Notes under the pieces: model-generated
What the model saw: the letters and a program-made list of their open reading frames with translations, nothing else
Database searches by the model: none
Told to the model about the DNA's origin: nothing
Shown: positions 25,292 to 33,565 of the stretch, in pieces
Numbering within the stretch: the first letter of the stretch is position 1
Layout of the letters: each line of letters opens with the position of its first letter
Program-made: the position numbers and the translations under genes
Origin: Streptomyces ficellus
GTDB lineage: Bacteria > Actinomycetota > Actinomycetes > Streptomycetales > Streptomycetaceae
NCBI RefSeq assembly: GCF_030406405.1
Contig: NZ_JAUEPL010000031.1
Location: 1-64,000, forward strand
Reading direction: 5' to 3'
DNA length: 64,000 nucleotides

Positions 25292-26130
25292 GCAAGACGC
25301 CCAACCCCCAGCACACCGCGCTGAGCCTCGCCGCGTCCGGCATGCCCGTGCTGCCCCTGCGCCGGGGCAAGGTGCCGTTCGGCAACTGCCCCGCGTGCGC
25401 GGACAACGCGTGCGGCGGCCGGCCGAACATGAAGACCCCGGGCCCCTGCCGCTGCCCCGGCATCTGCCACGCCTGGGCCGCCGCCACCACCGACCCGGCC
25501 GTCATCGTCTCGCCCGCATGGTCGGCGGCGTGGCGCCGGGCGGTGTGCGTCGGCTACCACCCCGGCGGCGCCGGGCTGACCGTGGTGGACCTGGACGACG
25601 CGGACGCCATCGCCTGGGCCCGTACCGCCCTGCCCGCCACGCGGACCGTGCCGACGACGCGCGGTCAGCACTGGATCTATCAGGGCACCATGGCGTCCCG
25701 AAACGCGTGCCGGCCCGGCGTGGACATCAAGTCGACCATGTCCTACGCCCGCTACCTCGGCCCCGGCACCGGCGTAATGGCCGAACTGCCGGACGCCGTA
25801 CGCGCGCTGGCCGTCAAGGCACCCTCCCCGGTCCGGCCGACAGCCGTCGCCGTGCCCGCTGGGAGCAGGGGCGGGGAGTGCCCGCACCGCACGCCCGCCT
25901 ACCTGGAACGCGGCATCGCCATGGCAGAGCAGCGCATCACCGAGGCGTCCAGTGCGGTCCACGCGACCGTGTACCGGACGTTCCTGGCCGTGCTGTCGAA
26001 CCATGGCCGGTGCGGCTGCCTCACCGACACCCACGTCGCTCGCCTGTTCACCGCGGCTCAGGCCAAGGGCGAGAGCCCGCGGCACTGCGTGGACGCGTGG
26101 ACCAACGCCCGCACCACGTTGGGACTGTGA
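25288..26130 (+). CDS. Prim-pol domain replication protein
   Basis: The protein has 280 residues with the bifunctional DNA primase/polymerase N-terminal fold. It begins ALSLAASGMPVLPLRRGK and has a cysteine-rich insertion (CPACADNACGG, CRCPGICHAW). The catalytic acidic motif TVVDLDD is near residue 97, and THRGQHWIYQ-like TTRGQHWIY follows. Such proteins synthesise primers for plasmid-type replication. The start overlaps the methyltransferase stop, and the helicase-like gene follows 3 bp after its stop. Together they form a split RepSA-like replication initiator. Confidence 0.85.
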   Translation: MSKTPNPQHTALSLAASGMPVLPLRRGKVPFGNCPACADNACGGRPNMKTPGPCRCPGICHAWAAATTDPAVIVSPAWSAAWRRAVCVGYHPGGAGLTVVDLDDADAIAWARTALPATRTVPTTRGQHWIYQGTMASRNACRPGVDIKSTMSYARYLGPGTGVMAELPDAVRALAVKAPSPVRPTAVAVPAGSRGGECPHRTPAYLERGIAMAEQRITEASSAVHATVYRTFLAVLSNHGRCGCLTDTHVARLFTAAQAKGESPRHCVDAWTNARTTLGL

Positions 26131-26132
26131 CC

Positions 26133-27611
26133 ATGTCCGACGACGAGAAGACCCCCGCCCGCGAGATCATCACCGACTACGCGCAAGCGCACTTCCGGTA
26201 CTTCCGCACCGCCGACGGCACCGTGTACGCGCAGCGCAACGGCCACCCCGTGGCCCGCCCGATCCGCTCCCAGGGCACCACGGGAAGCCACCGGCAAGAA
26301 CTCATGGTCGGCCTGTTCAAGGACGGCATCGGCGTGTTCAACGGCACCGCGATGAAGGAAGCGCTCGACCTGATCGAAGCACTGGCGCTGACCGAGGACG
26401 TCCAGCCCGTCCACATCCGCGTCGCCCCCGGATACGACGGGGCCACCTGGCTGGACCTGGGACGCAGCGACGGGCAGTCCGTGCGCATCCACCCCACCGG
26501 GTGGGGCATCCACACCCCGGACCCGCGGGAAGTCTGCTGGCGCCGCACCCAGCTCACGGGGGAACTGCCCCTGCCGGCCAAGGACACCGACGGCAAGGGC
26601 ATCGACCTGCTGATGCGGCTGTGCAACTTCGCCACCGCCGAGACCGAGTGCCTGGCCATCGCCTGGCTCATCGGCTGCCTCGCACCGTCGGTGCCCGTGC
26701 CCGCTCCGTTCCTCACCGGCCCGCAGGGCGCCGGCAAGTCCACCGGCGGGCGCATGCTCGTGCGGATCATCGAGGGCATGAGCGGCGACCTGCGCCGGGC
26801 CCCGAAGGACGAGGAGAACCTGACCACGGCAGTGGCGGCCGGCTGGGTCACCGCCCTGGACAACCTCTCCCACATGACCCCGGATCTCTCCGACGCCATG
26901 TGCCGCATCGTCACCGGCGCCGAGGACGTCAAGCGGGCCCTGTTCACCGACGGGGACGTCTTCCGCATCGGCTACCGCCGCCCCCTGCTCCTGACCGGCA
27001 TCGACGTCGGCGTGATCCGGCCCGACCTCGCCGAACGGCTCCTGCCGCTCCGCCTGGAACGCCCCCGGGTCCGGCGCACCGAGGCGGAACTGTGGTCCGA
27101 CTTCGCCGAGGTGCTGCCCGTCATCCTCGGCTCGCTCCTGGACCTCACGGTGCAGGTGCGGGCAGCGGAGGCGGACATCCCGACCGACCTGCGCATGGCC
27201 GACTTCGCGCACCTGTGCGCGCAGCTCGACGCGGCCACCGGTCTGGGAGCGCTCGCCGCCTACCGGGCCAGCCTGGACGACCTCAACGACGACGTCATCG
27301 AGGGCGACCTGCTGGCACAGACGGTGCTCAAGCACGCCGCCGGCATCGACCCGGGCACCGAGCAGCGGATGACGTCCGCCGAATGGCTGCACTGCCTCAC
27401 CGGCCTCTACACGGGCGAGGACTTCCGCCCCCTGCCCAAAGGGTGGCCCACCACCGGCAAGGTTCTCTCCGACCGCCTCAAACGCCTACAGCCCACCCTC
27501 GCCGCCCGGGGCGTCCTCATCGACTGGGGACGCACCAAGACATCCCGCTACATCGAGATCGCGCGGCCGGCCGCCGCGCCGCCCTCACCCGAGCAGGAAG
27601 CGGCCTTCTGA
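26133..27611 (+). CDS. Helicase-like ATPase of the AICE replication module
   Basis: About 492 residues. Walker A is GPQGAGKST near residue 200 and Walker B-like VTALDN is near 242. An arginine-containing helix follows (DLAERLLPLRLERPRVRRTE). The layout resembles D5/poxvirus-type primase-helicase ATPases that accompany prim-pol proteins in phages and integrative elements. It probably unwinds the excised circle at the origin. The ATG at 26133 lies 3 bp after the prim-pol stop. A hairpin terminator and a dense iteron array lie directly downstream. Confidence 0.82.
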   Translation: MSDDEKTPAREIITDYAQAHFRYFRTADGTVYAQRNGHPVARPIRSQGTTGSHRQELMVGLFKDGIGVFNGTAMKEALDLIEALALTEDVQPVHIRVAPGYDGATWLDLGRSDGQSVRIHPTGWGIHTPDPREVCWRRTQLTGELPLPAKDTDGKGIDLLMRLCNFATAETECLAIAWLIGCLAPSVPVPAPFLTGPQGAGKSTGGRMLVRIIEGMSGDLRRAPKDEENLTTAVAAGWVTALDNLSHMTPDLSDAMCRIVTGAEDVKRALFTDGDVFRIGYRRPLLLTGIDVGVIRPDLAERLLPLRLERPRVRRTEAELWSDFAEVLPVILGSLLDLTVQVRAAEADIPTDLRMADFAHLCAQLDAATGLGALAAYRASLDDLNDDVIEGDLLAQTVLKHAAGIDPGTEQRMTSAEWLHCLTGLYTGEDFRPLPKGWPTTGKVLSDRLKRLQPTLAARGVLIDWGRTKTSRYIEIARPAAAPPSPEQEAAF

Positions 27612-27637
27612 CCGCGCGGCCCACCACCGCTCGCACA

Positions 27638-27673
27638 AGCAAGAGGAGCACCCGGGCGCGTGCTCCTCTTGCT
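27638..27673. terminator. Terminator of the replication genes
   Basis: Perfect 14-bp stem AGCAAGAGGAGCAC with GTGCTCCTCTTGCT around an 8-nt loop, 27 bp after the helicase stop. It is the main feature in the first part of the 447-bp gap before xis. Confidence 0.8.
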
Positions 27674-27788
27674 GTTCGGCGGCAGCGCCGCCCTGCGAAG
27701 GTCGCGCCGCGAAGCGGCTCCTTCTTCACTCTCTGAGCCGCGCACCACAACAGACACCACCCCCTCTTTGTCCGAAGTAGAGAGACGC

Positions 27789-28006
27789 TGCGTCACCTGC
27801 GTCACCCACCCCCCGAAAACGGCCGGTGACCTGCCCAAAGACGGGTGACGCAGACAGCCGATTTCTGCGTCACCCTGCGTCACCTGCGTCACCTGCGTCA
27901 CCCGATGACGGAGGCATGCGTCACCGGTGACGCACCCCCACCGTTCTGCGTCACCGCGAAACCGCAGGTCAGGTGCGCGAATGACGCAGATGACGCAGGT
28001 GACGCA
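27789..28006. repeat. Thirteen TGCGTCA iterons, probable replication origin
   Basis: Forward TGCGTCA begins at 27789, 27798, 27866, 27876, 27885, 27894, 27917 and 27947. Reverse TGACGCA begins at 27846, 27928, 27982, 27991 and 28000. Within clusters the period is 9-10 bp, about one turn. Copies at 27917 and 27928 form a perfect 18-bp palindrome, TGCGTCACCGGTGACGCA. The array sits between the replication genes and xis and ends 53 bp before the xis ATG. An iteron origin bound by a Rep protein is the best reading. An excisionase or autoregulator site over the xis promoter is the alternative. Confidence 0.8.
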
Positions 28007-28058
28007 GAAATCCGAACCTCGGACAGACTCGGCCAGGCCCTCCCCGCTTGGAGTCCCT

Positions 28059-28298
28059 ATGGCAAAACCGACAGACCCCGACCCCCGCGCCACTCTCCGA
28101 GGAGGACTGCCCGACCGGTACCTCACCCCCGACGACATCGCCGAGATCTTCGGCGTCCCCGTCGAAACCGTCTACCAGTGGCGCAAGAAGCGGACCGGCC
28201 CGCCCGGCTTCCGCATCGGCAAGCACCTGCGCTACGACCCCGCCGACGTCCGCGCCTACGTCACCGAGCGCAAGAGCGCCGACCGGAACGCCGCCTAG
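28059..28298 (+). CDS. xis: Excisionase-like helix-turn-helix protein
   Basis: The protein has 79 residues. A MerR-type winged helix spans about residues 19-70 (YLTPDDIAEIFGVPVETVYQWRKK, then RIGKHLRYDPADVRAYV), the usual shape of excisionases in actinomycete elements. It works with the integrase to excise the element from attL and attR. GGAG lies five bases before the ATG at 28059. It lies immediately downstream of the iteron array and upstream of int. Confidence 0.85.
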   Translation: MAKPTDPDPRATLRGGLPDRYLTPDDIAEIFGVPVETVYQWRKKRTGPPGFRIGKHLRYDPADVRAYVTERKSADRNAA

Positions 28299-28316
28299 CC
28301 GAACACCACGAGAACC

Positions 28317-28352
28317 AGCAGGGAGAGCCGCTGCCCAGCGGCTCTCCCTGCT
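28317..28352. terminator. Long perfect hairpin between xis and int
   Basis: A 17-bp perfect stem with a 2-nt loop. Its arms start AGCAGGGAGAGCC and end CTCTCCCTGCT. It begins 18 bp after the xis stop and ends 26 bp before the int start. It probably limits read-through from xis into int or masks int translation. Confidence 0.7.
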
Positions 28353-28378
28353 GTATGTCGAGAGAGGATCGCCGCCGC

Positions 28379-29647
28379 ATGGCAGGCCACATCCAAGACC
28401 GCTGGTACAAGACGGAAACCAACTCCAACGGAAAGCCCCGCCGCGTACGGACTGAGCGCTACGGCGCCGGCCTGCGCTACCGAGCTCGCTACATCGGCCC
28501 GGACGGCACCGAGAAGAGCAAGTCATTCCCCGACGGACAGAAGCGACTGGCTGACCAGTGGCTTGCCCACATCGAGGCGGACATGTCTCGGGGGCAGTAC
28601 GTGGACCCTGCTGCCAGCCGAGTGACGTTCCGGCAGTACGCCGAGAAGTGGCTGAACACGCAGACCACCGACATGACCACCCGGGAGTCGGTAGAGTCCG
28701 CGATCCGCGGCCACGCGATCCCCTATCTGGGGCCGCGACCGCTCGGCTCGTTCAAGCCGGAACACATCCGGGATTGGCTCAGCGAATTGGAACGGGCCGT
28801 CCCGGCGTCCTCGTATCGGCGTGTGATCTATAACAACGTATCGACGGTCCTCAACGCGGCCGTCGACGATGGCCACCTGTCGAAGAACCCCTGCCACGCG
28901 CAATCGGTGCGCCCGCCTGCTGCGGGAAGTGGTCGCGTTGTGCCGTGGAGCGCAGAGCGCGTCTTCGCCGTGCGGGCGGCACTGCCAGAGCGCTACCGCG
29001 CGACAGTCGACCTCGGAGGCGGATGCGGACTCCGACAAGGGGAAATCTTCGGCTTACCAGTCGATGAGGTCGGCTTCGACTCCGGATGGCTGCACATCGT
29101 GAATCAGGTGAAGGTGACGAAAGAGGGTCTTGTGTTCGCCCCGCCGAAGCGGAACAAGATCCGAGACGTTCCCTTGCCGGATCGCGTGGCCCAAATCCTC
29201 AAACAGCATATGGAGGCGTTTCCCCCGGTAGAGATCACCCTGCCCTGGCTTCGGGTGGATGGTCCGCCAGTCACGAAGCGGCTGCTGTTCACCCGTCTCG
29301 ATGGCGCGGGTGCGGTTCGGCGTACCGACTTCAACGACCGGGTGTGGAAGCCTGCTCTCGTCACCGCGGGGGTGATCCCGGAGCCAAGGCCCGGCCAGCG
29401 CCACCAGGCCGCCCGCGAACACGGCATGCACGCGCTAAGGCACTTCTACGCCTCGGTCCTACTGGACGCCGGCGAGAACATCAAGGCACTTAGCCACTAC
29501 CTCGGACACAACGATCCGGGGTTCACGCTCCGGGTCTATACGCACCTCATGCCGAGCAGCGACGCACGGGCCCGGAAGGCGGTGGACGGCCTGTACGAGG
29601 GCGCCGATCCGACGCCGGACGGCCCAGAGACGGCCCAGGGGCAGTGA
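28379..29647 (+). CDS. int: Tyrosine-family site-specific integrase
   Basis: The protein has 422 residues. The N-terminal arm-binding region (about 1-60, HIQDRWYKTETN onward) is followed by a SAM-like core-binding domain (about 70-160) and a catalytic domain. The catalytic arginine is in GGCGLRQGE near residue 218, HxLRH (MHALRHFYAS) near 351, LGH near 377, and the nucleophilic tyrosine in RVYTHL near 386. It recombines the element attP with the 3' end of glnA2. The ATG at 28379 is chosen because the alternative at 28355 lies right against the hairpin. The gene ends about 100 bp from the attR core, as expected. Confidence 0.92.
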   Translation: MAGHIQDRWYKTETNSNGKPRRVRTERYGAGLRYRARYIGPDGTEKSKSFPDGQKRLADQWLAHIEADMSRGQYVDPAASRVTFRQYAEKWLNTQTTDMTTRESVESAIRGHAIPYLGPRPLGSFKPEHIRDWLSELERAVPASSYRRVIYNNVSTVLNAAVDDGHLSKNPCHAQSVRPPAAGSGRVVPWSAERVFAVRAALPERYRATVDLGGGCGLRQGEIFGLPVDEVGFDSGWLHIVNQVKVTKEGLVFAPPKRNKIRDVPLPDRVAQILKQHMEAFPPVEITLPWLRVDGPPVTKRLLFTRLDGAGAVRRTDFNDRVWKPALVTAGVIPEPRPGQRHQAAREHGMHALRHFYASVLLDAGENIKALSHYLGHNDPGFTLRVYTHLMPSSDARARKAVDGLYEGADPTPDGPETAQGQ

Positions 29648-29652
29648 GCCGC

Positions 29653-29687
29653 GATGGGGCCGACGGTTCGCGACTGTCGGCCCCATC
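29653..29687. terminator. Element-borne bidirectional terminator for int and glnA2
   Basis: Perfect 12-bp stem GATGGGGCCGAC with GTCGGCCCCATC around an 11-nt loop. It starts 5 bp after the int stop and lies 35 bp beyond the glnA2 stop. It replaces the native glnA2 terminator left at 8251-8283. Confidence 0.8.
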
Positions 29688-29722
29688 CGTCGAATCGGTG
29701 GGAAACCTGTCCTGACCTGCGC

Positions 29723-31084
29723 TTAGAGGACCGGCAGGTTCTTGCGGAGCTCGAAGGCGGTGACCTCGGAGCGGTACTCCTCCCACTCCTGCTTCTTGTT
29801 GCGCAGGAAGAAGTCGAAGACGTGCTCGCCGAGAGTTTCGGCGACCAGTTCGCTGCGCTCCATCAGGGAGATCGCCTCGCCCAGGTTCTGCGGGAGCGGT
29901 TCGATGCCCATCGCGCGGCGTTCGGCGTCCGAGAGGGCCCATACGTCGTCGTCCGCGCCGGCCGGGAGTTCGTAGCCCTCCTCGATGCCCTTGAGGCCGG
30001 CGGCGAGGAGGACCGCGTACGTCAGGTACGGGTTGGCGCCCGAGTCGATGGAGCGGACCTCGACGCGGGCGGAGCCCGTCTTGCCCGGCTTGTACATGGG
30101 GACGCGGATCAGCGCCGAGCGGTTGTTGTGGCCCCAGCAGATGTACGAGGGGGCCTCGCCGCCCGAGCCGGCGGTGCGGGTCGAGCCGCCCCAGATGCGC
30201 TTGTAGGAGTTGACCCACTGGTTGGTGACGGCCGAGATCTCGGCGGCGTGCCGCAGGAGGCCGGCGATGAAGGAGCGGCCGACCTTGGAGAGCTGGTACT
30301 CGGCGCCCGACTCGTAGAAGGCGTTCCGGTCGCCTTCGAAGAGGGAGAGGTGGGTGTGCATGCCGGAGCCCGGGTAATCCGAGAACGGCTTGGGCATGAA
30401 GGTGGCCTGCACGCCCTGCTCCAGCGCGACCTGCTTCATGACCAGGCGGAACGTCATGATGTTGTCGGCGGTCGACAGGGCGTCGGCGTAGCGGAGATCG
30501 ATCTCCTGCTGGCCCGGCGCGCCCTCGTGGTGGCTGAACTCGACCGAGATGCCCATCGATTCGAGCATGGTGATCGCCTGGCGGCGGAAGTCCATGCCCA
30601 CGTTCTGCGGGGTGTGGTCGAAGTAGCCGGAGTTGTCGGCCGGGGTCGGGCGCGAACCGTCCAGCGGCTTGTCCTTCAGCAGGAAGAACTCGATCTCGGG
30701 GTGGGTGTAGAAGGTGAAGCCCAGGTCCGAGGTCTTGGCCAGGATGCGCTTGAGGACGTAGCGCGGGTCGGCGAAGGAGGGCGAGCCGTCGGGCATCAGG
30801 ATGTCGCAGAACATCCGGGCCGTGCCCGGAGCCTCAGCGCGCCACGGCAGGATCTGGAAAGTGGCCGGATCAGGCTTGGCGATCATGTCCGACTCGTACA
30901 CCCGGGCGAAGCCCTCGATCGCCGAGCCGTCGAAGCCGATGCCCTCGTCGAAGGCCTGCTCCAGCTCGGCGGGCGCCACCGCGACCGACTTCAGGAAACC
31001 GAGCACGTCCGTGAACCACAGGCGCACGAAGCGGATGTCGCGCTCCTCGAGCGTACGGAGCACAAATTCCTGCTGCTTGTCCAT
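29723..31084 (-). CDS. glnA2: Glutamine synthetase-like gamma-glutamyl ligase GlnA2
   Basis: The protein has 453 residues from the ATG at 31084, and an in-frame ATG at 31096 is possible. Glutamine synthetase signatures are present: GFDGSAIEGF, FSHHEGAPGQQEID, HTHLSLF and the NPYLTYA region. The tyrosine-containing adenylylation loop (NLYxLP) of true GSI is replaced by EPLPQNLGEAI. GlnE regulation by adenylylation is therefore unlikely. Its position beside glnE fits actinobacterial GlnA2, reported in Streptomyces to gamma-glutamylate polyamines. The last codons and stop (29723-29747) are supplied by the integrated element, yet the protein end ELRKNLPVL is unchanged. Confidence 0.88.
   Translation of the reverse strand: MDKQQEFVLRTLEERDIRFVRLWFTDVLGFLKSVAVAPAELEQAFDEGIGFDGSAIEGFARVYESDMIAKPDPATFQILPWRAEAPGTARMFCDILMPDGSPSFADPRYVLKRILAKTSDLGFTFYTHPEIEFFLLKDKPLDGSRPTPADNSGYFDHTPQNVGMDFRRQAITMLESMGISVEFSHHEGAPGQQEIDLRYADALSTADNIMTFRLVMKQVALEQGVQATFMPKPFSDYPGSGMHTHLSLFEGDRNAFYESGAEYQLSKVGRSFIAGLLRHAAEISAVTNQWVNSYKRIWGGSTRTAGSGGEAPSYICWGHNNRSALIRVPMYKPGKTGSARVEVRSIDSGANPYLTYAVLLAAGLKGIEEGYELPAGADDDVWALSDAERRAMGIEPLPQNLGEAISLMERSELVAETLGEHVFDFFLRNKKQEWEEYRSEVTAFELRKNLPVL
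29748..29803. repeat. attR core, 56-bp direct repeat
   Basis: Identical to 8314-8369. On the minus strand it encodes RNKKQEWEEYRSEVTAFEL within the C-terminus of the active glnA2. The 25 bases between the core and the int side (29723-29747) come from the element. They restore the reading frame with only synonymous changes. Confidence 0.92.
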
Positions 31085-31203
31085 TTCCACACCCATCCTC
31101 GCTGATCAGGCCAGCATGCCACCACACGGTTACGTGCACGTTGCGAACCCATAGTGCCTGGAGGTCTGTGGCGTAGGTAACGCAGGCCTCGCAGACTGGT
31201 GGC

Positions 31204-32298
31204 ATGGACCGTGGCGCCCAGGAGCTGCCCGGCACCGGTCGGCCGCCGGCGTGGCTGCGCCTGCTCCCGTGGCTGACGGTGATCCTGCTCGTGATCGTCC
31301 AGCTGTATACGCCCAGGAGCGTGCAGCTCGGCTTCCTGTTCGCCGTGGTGCCGCCGCTCACGTCTCTGGTGTACGGGTTCGTCGGCACCGCCCTGGTGAC
31401 GAGCGCCATGTTCGGACTGCTGCTCTTCCCCGCGATCCGGGCCGACGACGTCACCCACGGTGACCTGCTCGCGTTCGGGCTCATCGGCGTGGTCAGCGTC
31501 GGGCTGGCGTGGCTGCGGGTGCGCCGGGACGCCCAGCTGGTGTCGGTCCGTACGCTCGCCGAGGCCGCGCAGCTGGCCGTCCTGCCGCCGCTCCCCGAAC
31601 GGGTGGGTCCGGTGCGGTGCGGCGCGCTGTACCGGGCAGCCGAGCGGGGGGCGCTGGTGGGCGGTGATCTGTACGACGTCCAGGCGGGCCCGTTCGGGGT
31701 GCGGGCGATCGTGGCGGACGTGCAGGGGCACGGTCTGGCGGCGGTCGGCACGGTGGCGGCGCTGCTGGGCACGTTCCGCGAGGCGGTCCTCGACGAGCCG
31801 GAACTCGCGGGCGTGGCCGCGCGGCTGGACCGGCGGCTGGTGGTGGACTGCGGGAACCGGGGGGACGCGGAGGTGTTCGCGACGGCGGTGCTCCTGGAGT
31901 TCCCGCCGGACGGTTCGACGGTACGGGTGCTGAGCTGCGGCCATCCGGCGCCGCTGCTGGTGGGCGGCGACGGGACGCGGGAGGTGGAGCTGGAGCCGGG
32001 TTCGCCGCTGGGGCTGGGGCTCGCGGAGTTCCGGCCGCCGGAGGCGGTGACGGTACCGCTGCGGCCGGCGGACGTCCTGCTGGCGCACACGGACGGGGTG
32101 ACGGAGGCGCGGGACGCGACGGGCGCGTTTTACCCGCTGGCGGAGCGGGTCCGGCCGGGCGCGCCCGTGGAGCTGGTCCGCGCGGTGTGGCGTGACCTGT
32201 CGTCGTACGCGGGCGAGGTCGCCGACGACGTGGCGCTGCTGGCGCTCAGCATGTCGGACGGCCACGCGAGGCACGGCGGGCAGCGCGCGGGGCGGTGA
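31204..32298 (+). CDS. Membrane-anchored PP2C/SpoIIE-type protein phosphatase
   Basis: The protein has 364 residues. Three to four membrane segments lie in residues 15-105 (LLPWLTVILLVIVQLY, FLFAVVPPLTSLVYGF, LLAFGLIGVVSVGLAW). The catalytic domain follows with GGDLYDV near 157, VADVQGHGLAAV near 176 and HTDGVTEARD near 297. These carry the acidic metal ligands of SpoIIE/RsbU-type phosphatases. Such enzymes dephosphorylate anti-anti-sigma factors, and Streptomyces has dozens. No sensory PAS/GAF domain is present. It is divergent from glnA2 with about 120 bp between them. The specific partner is unknown. Confidence 0.87.
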   Translation: MDRGAQELPGTGRPPAWLRLLPWLTVILLVIVQLYTPRSVQLGFLFAVVPPLTSLVYGFVGTALVTSAMFGLLLFPAIRADDVTHGDLLAFGLIGVVSVGLAWLRVRRDAQLVSVRTLAEAAQLAVLPPLPERVGPVRCGALYRAAERGALVGGDLYDVQAGPFGVRAIVADVQGHGLAAVGTVAALLGTFREAVLDEPELAGVAARLDRRLVVDCGNRGDAEVFATAVLLEFPPDGSTVRVLSCGHPAPLLVGGDGTREVELEPGSPLGLGLAEFRPPEAVTVPLRPADVLLAHTDGVTEARDATGAFYPLAERVRPGAPVELVRAVWRDLSSYAGEVADDVALLALSMSDGHARHGGQRAGR

Positions 32299-32438
32299 GG
32301 GGCGGGTGCAGGCGTGACGGCCGGGCACAGCGGGCAGGGCGCGCAGGGCGGTGAGGGGCGGGCGGAGGCCTGACGGCCGGGGGCGGCCGTGACGGTGGCG
32401 ATAGCTGATCGGGCGTGCGGCGATTACCATCTGCGCCC

Positions 32439-32846
32439 ATGGGGGGCCTGGGGCTCATACGCATCGTGCGTCCCATGGCGCGGGTGAGCGCCGTGGCGAC
32501 GCTGTTCGCCGCGCTCTTCGTCTGTCTCGTCCCGCACGGCACCACACACGCCCCTCCCCCGGTGCCCCCGCAGGACGCCCACGCGCGCGGGATGACGCTC
32601 GCCGCCGGGGCCACGGAGCACGCCTCGGGGTACCCCGAGTACACGTGCCCCTACGACCGGGGCGACTGCCGGCTCTTCCCGTACCTCACCCCCGCCGTCC
32701 TCACCGCCCCACCGCTCGACCCGCCCCCGCACACGGACGGGCTCGTGCGGCCGGCCGCGCCGGACGCCACCGTCAGCCGGCCGGCCGGCTCCGGGGCGCG
32801 GCCGCGGGCGCCGGATCTCCATGTCCTTCAGGTTCTGCGGACCTAG
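32439..32846 (+). CDS. Unknown secreted or membrane-anchored small protein
   Basis: The protein has 135 residues. The hydrophobic segment VSAVATLFAALFVCLVPHG near residues 16-34 is a signal peptide or anchor. The rest is proline- and alanine-rich with two cysteines (YTCPYDRGDCRLFPYL) and ends HVLQVLRT. I know of similar short genes before DUF3105/DUF305 pairs in Streptomyces but no function. The ATG at 32439 is chosen, and the ATG at 32475 directly before the hydrophobic stretch is an alternative. A run of G-rich imperfect repeats fills the 140 bp upstream. Confidence 0.6.
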   Translation: MGGLGLIRIVRPMARVSAVATLFAALFVCLVPHGTTHAPPPVPPQDAHARGMTLAAGATEHASGYPEYTCPYDRGDCRLFPYLTPAVLTAPPLDPPPHTDGLVRPAAPDATVSRPAGSGARPRAPDLHVLQVLRT

Positions 32847-32914
32847 GCCGGGTCCTTTCCGAACCACGAACCCGACTCCCCACTCCCCACCACTGACGAA
32901 GGACATCGATCACC

Positions 32915-33565
32915 ATGGCCGCCAACCGATCCTCCACCGCCGACCGCCGGGCCCGAATAGAGGAGATGCGCCGCGCCGAGAAGGCCCGCGAGCGCCGCAA
33001 CCGCATCATCACCATCACCCTGAGCACGGTCGTGGTCGCCGGTCTCGTCGGCTTCGGCGGGTACGTGCTCACCAAGGAGAACGAGGAGCAGGAGCAGCAG
33101 GAGGCCGCGGCGAAGGCGCCGATCCAGGACGAGAAGTCCTGGGACGCGAAGAAGCTGGGCCGCAACCACGTCACGACGCCCGTGACGTACCCGATGAAGC
33201 CCCCGGTCGGCGGTGACCACCACCAGGTGTGGATGAACTGCGACCGGAACGTCTACAAGAAGCCGGTCCCCGAGGTGAACGCCGTTCACTCGCTGGAGCA
33301 CGGCGCGGTGTGGGTGACGTACAACGACAAGGCCCCCGCCGCCGACGTGAAGAAGCTTGAGGAGAAGGTCGGGAAGACCTCGTACTCCTTCATGAGCCCG
33401 GTCAAGGAGCAGGCCGGGCCGATCATGCTGAGCGCCTGGGGCAAGCAGGTCACCGTGGACGGCGCCGACGACCCGCGAGTGGACGCCTTCTTCACCAAGT
33501 ACGTACAGGGTCCGCAGACGCCCGAGCCCGGTGCCGCGTGCACCAACGGGATGGGCGAGCAGTGA
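32915..33565 (+). CDS. DUF3105 membrane-anchored extracytoplasmic protein
   Basis: The protein has 216 residues. The charged N-terminus (RRARIEEMRRAEKARERRNR) is followed by one membrane segment (IITITLSTVVVAGLVGFGGYVL, about 30-52) and an outside domain. That domain has the DUF3105 signature YPMKPPVGGDHHQVWMNC and NAVHSLEHGAVWVTY. The conserved histidines and cysteine suggest metal binding, although no activity is established. The stop overlaps the DUF305 start by four bases, so the two proteins are made together. They probably share an envelope or metal-handling role. Confidence 0.9.
   Translation: MAANRSSTADRRARIEEMRRAEKARERRNRIITITLSTVVVAGLVGFGGYVLTKENEEQEQQEAAAKAPIQDEKSWDAKKLGRNHVTTPVTYPMKPPVGGDHHQVWMNCDRNVYKKPVPEVNAVHSLEHGAVWVTYNDKAPAADVKKLEEKVGKTSYSFMSPVKEQAGPIMLSAWGKQVTVDGADDPRVDAFFTKYVQGPQTPEPGAACTNGMGEQ

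Larger units (their letters stand above)
8314..29803. mobile_element. Integrated AICE of about 21.4 kb in the 3' end of glnA2
   Basis: The element is bounded by the 56-bp direct repeat and has the full AICE module set. Tyrosine integrase and excisionase sit at the right end next to attR. A prim-pol and helicase-like ATPase form the replication module. A TraB/FtsK-type translocase, Spd-like membrane proteins, and a GntR-Nudix regulator related to the KorSA and Pif proteins of pSAM2 complete it. It therefore belongs to the double-stranded-DNA-transferring, pSAM2-like family, not the relaxase type. Its left 7 kb carries unrelated cargo, including two genes of visibly lower G+C. AICEs usually sit in tRNA genes, and this one uses a protein-coding 3' end. 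Confidence 0.93.

Noticed and set aside
27789..28006. TGCGTCA repeats considered as integrase arm-type sites
   Set aside because: Arm sites normally flank the core within a few hundred bases. This array is about 1.7 kb from the attR core and far denser than arm sites usually are.
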